DNA of 15,309 nucleotides from Chloroflexota bacterium. Lineage in GTDB: Bacteria; Chloroflexota; UBA6077. Position numbers and translations under genes: made by a program. The notes below the pieces were generated by a model. It was not told where the DNA came from, ran no database searches, and saw only the letters and a program-made list of their open reading frames with translations. Location: assembly GCA_021806765.1 (NCBI GenBank), contig JAJZQR010000116.1:1-15309 (forward strand), given 5' to 3'. Within the stretch, counting starts at the first letter, position 1, and each line of letters starts with the position of its first letter. Positions 13,277 to 15,309 of the stretch are shown one piece after another.

Positions 13277-13305
13277 GGATCGCCGGCAGGAGCCGGCTCC
13301 TACGA
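13277..13305. repeat. REP-like palindromic element (full copy)
   Basis: atcgccggcaggag is followed by CCGGC and tcctacga. AGGAGCCGGCTCCT (13288-13301) is a perfect 14-base palindrome. It begins seven bases after the aminotransferase stop. A shortened copy without CCGGC is at 1573-1597. Confidence 0.65.
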
Positions 13306-13320
13306 GACCGAGGATCGTTC

Positions 13321-13360
13321 GAGCCCCCTCTCAGTGCTGAAAGGGCCTGAGAGGGGGCTC
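13321..13360 (+). terminator. Strong hairpin, probable terminator of the aminotransferase gene
   Basis: A perfect 14-bp stem, GAGCCCCCTCTCAG (13321-13334) with CTGAGAGGGGGCTC (13347-13360), closes a 12-base loop. It lies 50 bases after the stop codon. No run of T follows, only cgcattt, so termination may be partial or the hairpin may protect the 3' end. Confidence 0.6.
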
Positions 13361-13372
13361 CGCATTTGGAGT

Positions 13373-13485
13373 CTGAGATTGCACCATAAGGGGAAGCGGG
13401 CTTGATAAGGGTGAAGGGATGTGCCAGCAACTTGGGGACGGCTGCGCGGCCGTCGCCAAGACACTCCCTTATGGTGCAATTTCAG
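13373..13485. repeat. 113-base element with 20-base inverted ends and an inner hairpin
   Basis: Bases 13373-13392 pair with 13466-13485 over 20 positions with one mismatch, which would be a G-U pair in RNA. Inside, CTTGG-g-GACGGC pairs with GCCGTC-g-CCAAG around a 6-base loop centred near 13445. The whole would fold into a long bulged rod. It could be a MITE-like remnant, a leader structure or a small RNA. No target-site duplication is obvious. Confidence 0.65.
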
Positions 13486-13501
13486 TTCGGAGTGCTGCGG
13501 C

Positions 13502-13530
13502 TTGCCCGTAGGGTTATGGCGATTTATACT
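13502..13530 (+). promoter_or_regulatory. Promoter of the two-component operon
   Basis: TTGCCC (13502-13507) and TATACT (13525-13530) are separated by 17 bases and lie about 50 bases before the GTG start of the kinase. The -10 box matches consensus at 5 of 6 positions. Confidence 0.55.
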
Positions 13531-13580
13531 ATGAATACCATGATAATGATTCGACCCTCCGTGGCGGCTCGAGGTTGCCA

Positions 13581-14618
13581 GTGAACAGGATCCGGGGGCT
13601 TGTCTCCCACACCACGCTCTTCTACCGAATACTGATCGCCAGCTCGGCCATCGTCCTGATCGGCGCCGTGGTCGGCACCTGGGTGGTCAGGGCGCTGCCT
13701 CAGCAGTTCCCCCTCGACCTCATCGCCGGCTTCGTGCTGGGCGGGGTGAGCCTCCACGTCATCGCCAACTTCTGGATACTGAAGGCCGCCATGAAGCCGC
13801 TGGAGTCCCTCCAGAAGACCGTCGACGAGGTGTACTACCAGGGCAACCTCAAGGCTCGGGCCGTCCCCGACCCGTTGGGCGATCCCGCCACCAACCGGCT
13901 GGCCGAGGCCGTCAACAGCATGCTGGAGCGGATCCTCGACACTCAGTGCGAGGTGCAGCGCATCCCCACCAGGGTGTTGCGGGCCCAGGAGGAGGAACGG
14001 AAGAGGATCGCCCGCGAGCTTCACGACGAGACCAGTCAGGCCCTTACATCGGTGATCGTCGGACTGAAGGGGCTGGAGAGAGCCGAGAGCGGTGCAGAGG
14101 TTCGGGAGCGGGTGGGGGAACTGCGGGCCACCGTGGCCGAGACCCTGGACGCTGTCCACCGCATGGCGGTGGAGTTGCGGCCGAGCGCCCTCGACGAACT
14201 GGGGCTGGTCCCGGCTCTGCGAAGTTACGTGAAGGAGTACAGTCGCCAGTCTGGGATCCAGGTAGAGCTTCAGGTCTCCGGGCTCAAGGGAAGGCTGCCC
14301 GCCGAGATGGAGGTGGCCGTCTACCGGGTGGTCCAGGAAGCCCTGACCAACGCGGCCAAGTACTCGGAGTCTCATCACGTCGCCGTCAAGCTGAGTGTGG
14401 AGGGTTCGACACTGACGGCGCTGGTGCGGGACAATGGACGCGGCTTCGACGTGGACCGGGTCCAACAGTCCAAGGACGGGGGGCTGGGCCTCTTCGGGAT
14501 GAAGGAGAGGGTGAGCCTGCTCTCCGGCCAGCTGGATATCCTGTCGGCTCCGGGGGCAGGAACGACGATCCTGGCCAGGATACCCCTGGACCGAGCCTGC
14601 GAGAAGGTGGAATGCTGA
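13581..14618 (+). CDS. NarL-family membrane sensor histidine kinase (HisKA_3)
   Basis: A 345-residue kinase of the NarX/DegS/LiaS type. Two membrane segments (about 16-39 and 46-66) are joined by only a few residues, so there is no outside sensor domain. A HAMP-like linker covers about 68-125. The dimerisation region EEERKRIARELHDETSQAL carries phospho-acceptor His148. The ATPase domain shows VVQEALTNAAKYS (Asn257), DNGRGFD (284-290) and GGLGLFGMKERV (300-311). The start was set at GTG 13581, with GAGG six bases upstream; TTG 13575 would touch that site. It overlaps the regulator gene, showing one operon. The stimulus is unknown. The near-absent loop suggests sensing within the membrane or through a partner protein. 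Confidence 0.92.
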   Translation: MNRIRGLVSHTTLFYRILIASSAIVLIGAVVGTWVVRALPQQFPLDLIAGFVLGGVSLHVIANFWILKAAMKPLESLQKTVDEVYYQGNLKARAVPDPLGDPATNRLAEAVNSMLERILDTQCEVQRIPTRVLRAQEEERKRIARELHDETSQALTSVIVGLKGLERAESGAEVRERVGELRATVAETLDAVHRMAVELRPSALDELGLVPALRSYVKEYSRQSGIQVELQVSGLKGRLPAEMEVAVYRVVQEALTNAAKYSESHHVAVKLSVEGSTLTALVRDNGRGFDVDRVQQSKDGGLGLFGMKERVSLLSGQLDILSAPGAGTTILARIPLDRACEKVEC

Positions 14619-15277
14619 TGAGGAAGATTCGGTTGCTGTTGGTGGATGACCACGCGGTGCTGAGGGCGGGTCTGCGAACCCTGCTGAACAGTGAGCCCGA
14701 CATGGAGGTGGTGGGTGAAGCCGCCAACGGCAGCCAGGCCGTCGGCCAGGTCTCCCACCTGCGTCCGGACGTGGTTCTCATGGACATCACCATGCCCGTG
14801 ATGAACGGACTGGAGGCCACCCGACAGATCCGGAGGCTATATCCCGACGTCAAGGTGCTGGTGCTGACCATGCACGACAGCGAGGAGTATCTCTTCCAGA
14901 CCCTGCAGGCGGGCGGTTCAGGCTACGTTCCGAAGAAGGCCGCCGACACCGATCTGATCAACGCCATTCGGGTGGTGCACGAGGGTGAAACCTTCCTCTA
15001 CCCCACGGCGGCCACCAGGCTGATCCAGGACTACGTGGAGCAGGTAGACGCCGGCCATGAGGCGGAGAGCTTCGGCCGTCTCACGGAGAGGGAGAAGCAG
15101 GTGCTGAAGCTGATGGCGGAGGGATACACCAACCTGGAGATCGCCAACCTGCTGGTGATCAGCGTCAAGACGGTGGAGACCCATCGCGCCCGCATCATGG
15201 AGAAGCTGGGATTCCGCACCCGAGCCGAACTGGTCCGCTACGCCATCAGCAGAGGCATGCTGGAGATCGGAGCGTAA
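14618..15277 (+). CDS. NarL/LuxR-family response regulator
   Basis: A 219-residue response regulator. The receiver domain (about 4-120) has the acidic pair Asp10-Asp11, phospho-acceptor Asp56 in VVLMDITMPVMNG, Thr84 and Lys106. A short linker leads to a LuxR-type helix-turn-helix at about 153-200 (LTEREKQVLKLMAEGYTNLE, then SVKTVETHRARIMEKLG). It is the evident partner of the kinase just upstream. The ATG at 14618 overlaps the kinase stop by one base (TGATG) and has AAGGTGG at seven-base spacing; ATG 14612 is the alternative. It should bind promoter DNA when phosphorylated; targets are not visible in the window. All catalytic residues are present. Confidence 0.95.
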   Translation: MRKIRLLLVDDHAVLRAGLRTLLNSEPDMEVVGEAANGSQAVGQVSHLRPDVVLMDITMPVMNGLEATRQIRRLYPDVKVLVLTMHDSEEYLFQTLQAGGSGYVPKKAADTDLINAIRVVHEGETFLYPTAATRLIQDYVEQVDAGHEAESFGRLTEREKQVLKLMAEGYTNLEIANLLVISVKTVETHRARIMEKLGFRTRAELVRYAISRGMLEIGA

Positions 15278-15309
15278 CGGGGGGGCGGGGGTCAGGGGCC
15301 GGTAACCGA

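Larger units (their letters stand above)
13271..13580. other. Intergenic region rich in inverted repeats before the two-component genes
   Basis: This 310-base gap contains four features in order. They are a REP-like element, a 14-bp terminator-like hairpin, an element bounded by 20-base inverted repeats, and a promoter-like pair of boxes. No protein gene is supported within it. Confidence 0.7.

Noticed and set aside
13378..13480. NtrC operator (TGCAC...GTGCA)
   Set aside because: The half-sites are about 85 bases apart rather than about five, so they cannot form one operator.

Overview
The window comes from a bacterium with high G+C DNA. GTG and TTG starts are common, and Shine-Dalgarno sites of the GGAGG type are strong. 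The gene set includes a four-subunit 2-oxoacid:ferredoxin oxidoreductase, methylmalonyl-CoA epimerase, a family III CoA transferase, a DUF1540 protein, NrdR and NarL-type signalling. Together with many short hairpin repeats between genes, this suggests an anaerobic or facultative lineage such as Chloroflexota or a similar deep-branching phylum. That placement is inference; no rRNA or other marker gene is present.

Region 1 (1-5719, all minus strand) is a catabolic gene cluster read from right to left. A consensus-like promoter near 5691-5719 precedes ferredoxin (delta), alpha (VorB-like) and beta subunits of a 2-oxoacid:ferredoxin oxidoreductase. Next come a CaiB/BaiF CoA transferase, the gamma subunit, methylmalonyl-CoA epimerase, an RraA-like protein, and the start of a D-2-hydroxyacid dehydrogenase cut by the window edge. 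A plausible shared task is oxidation of a branched-chain or other 2-oxoacid to an acyl-CoA with reduction of ferredoxin, CoA transfer, and use of propionyl-CoA through methylmalonyl-CoA.

Region 2 (5738-10292, minus strand) holds a possible three-way-junction RNA structure and a small DUF1540 protein. It also holds a large soluble GAF-GAF-PAS-PAS histidine kinase and a translationally coupled nrdR-CPBP protease pair. The nrdR promoter is well formed and carries a palindrome over its -35 box.

Region 3 (10502-11838) holds a small excisionase/BldC-like DNA-binding protein on the plus strand and a divergent pair of small uncharacterised proteins.

Region 4 (11839-15309, plus strand) holds a class I aminotransferase, a terminator-like hairpin, and a roughly 110-base element bounded by a long inverted repeat. 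A NarL-type kinase/response-regulator pair with overlapping genes ends the window.

The most unusual feature is the set of hairpin-forming short repeats. Several unrelated families (heptamer repeats, an acacggag type, an aaagg/cttcg type, a REP-like type and a CTCTCCC type) sit at or just after stop codons, including inside the presumed operon. No mobile element gene, CRISPR array, tRNA or rRNA was seen. I found no clear sign of a complete novel defence or biosynthetic system.
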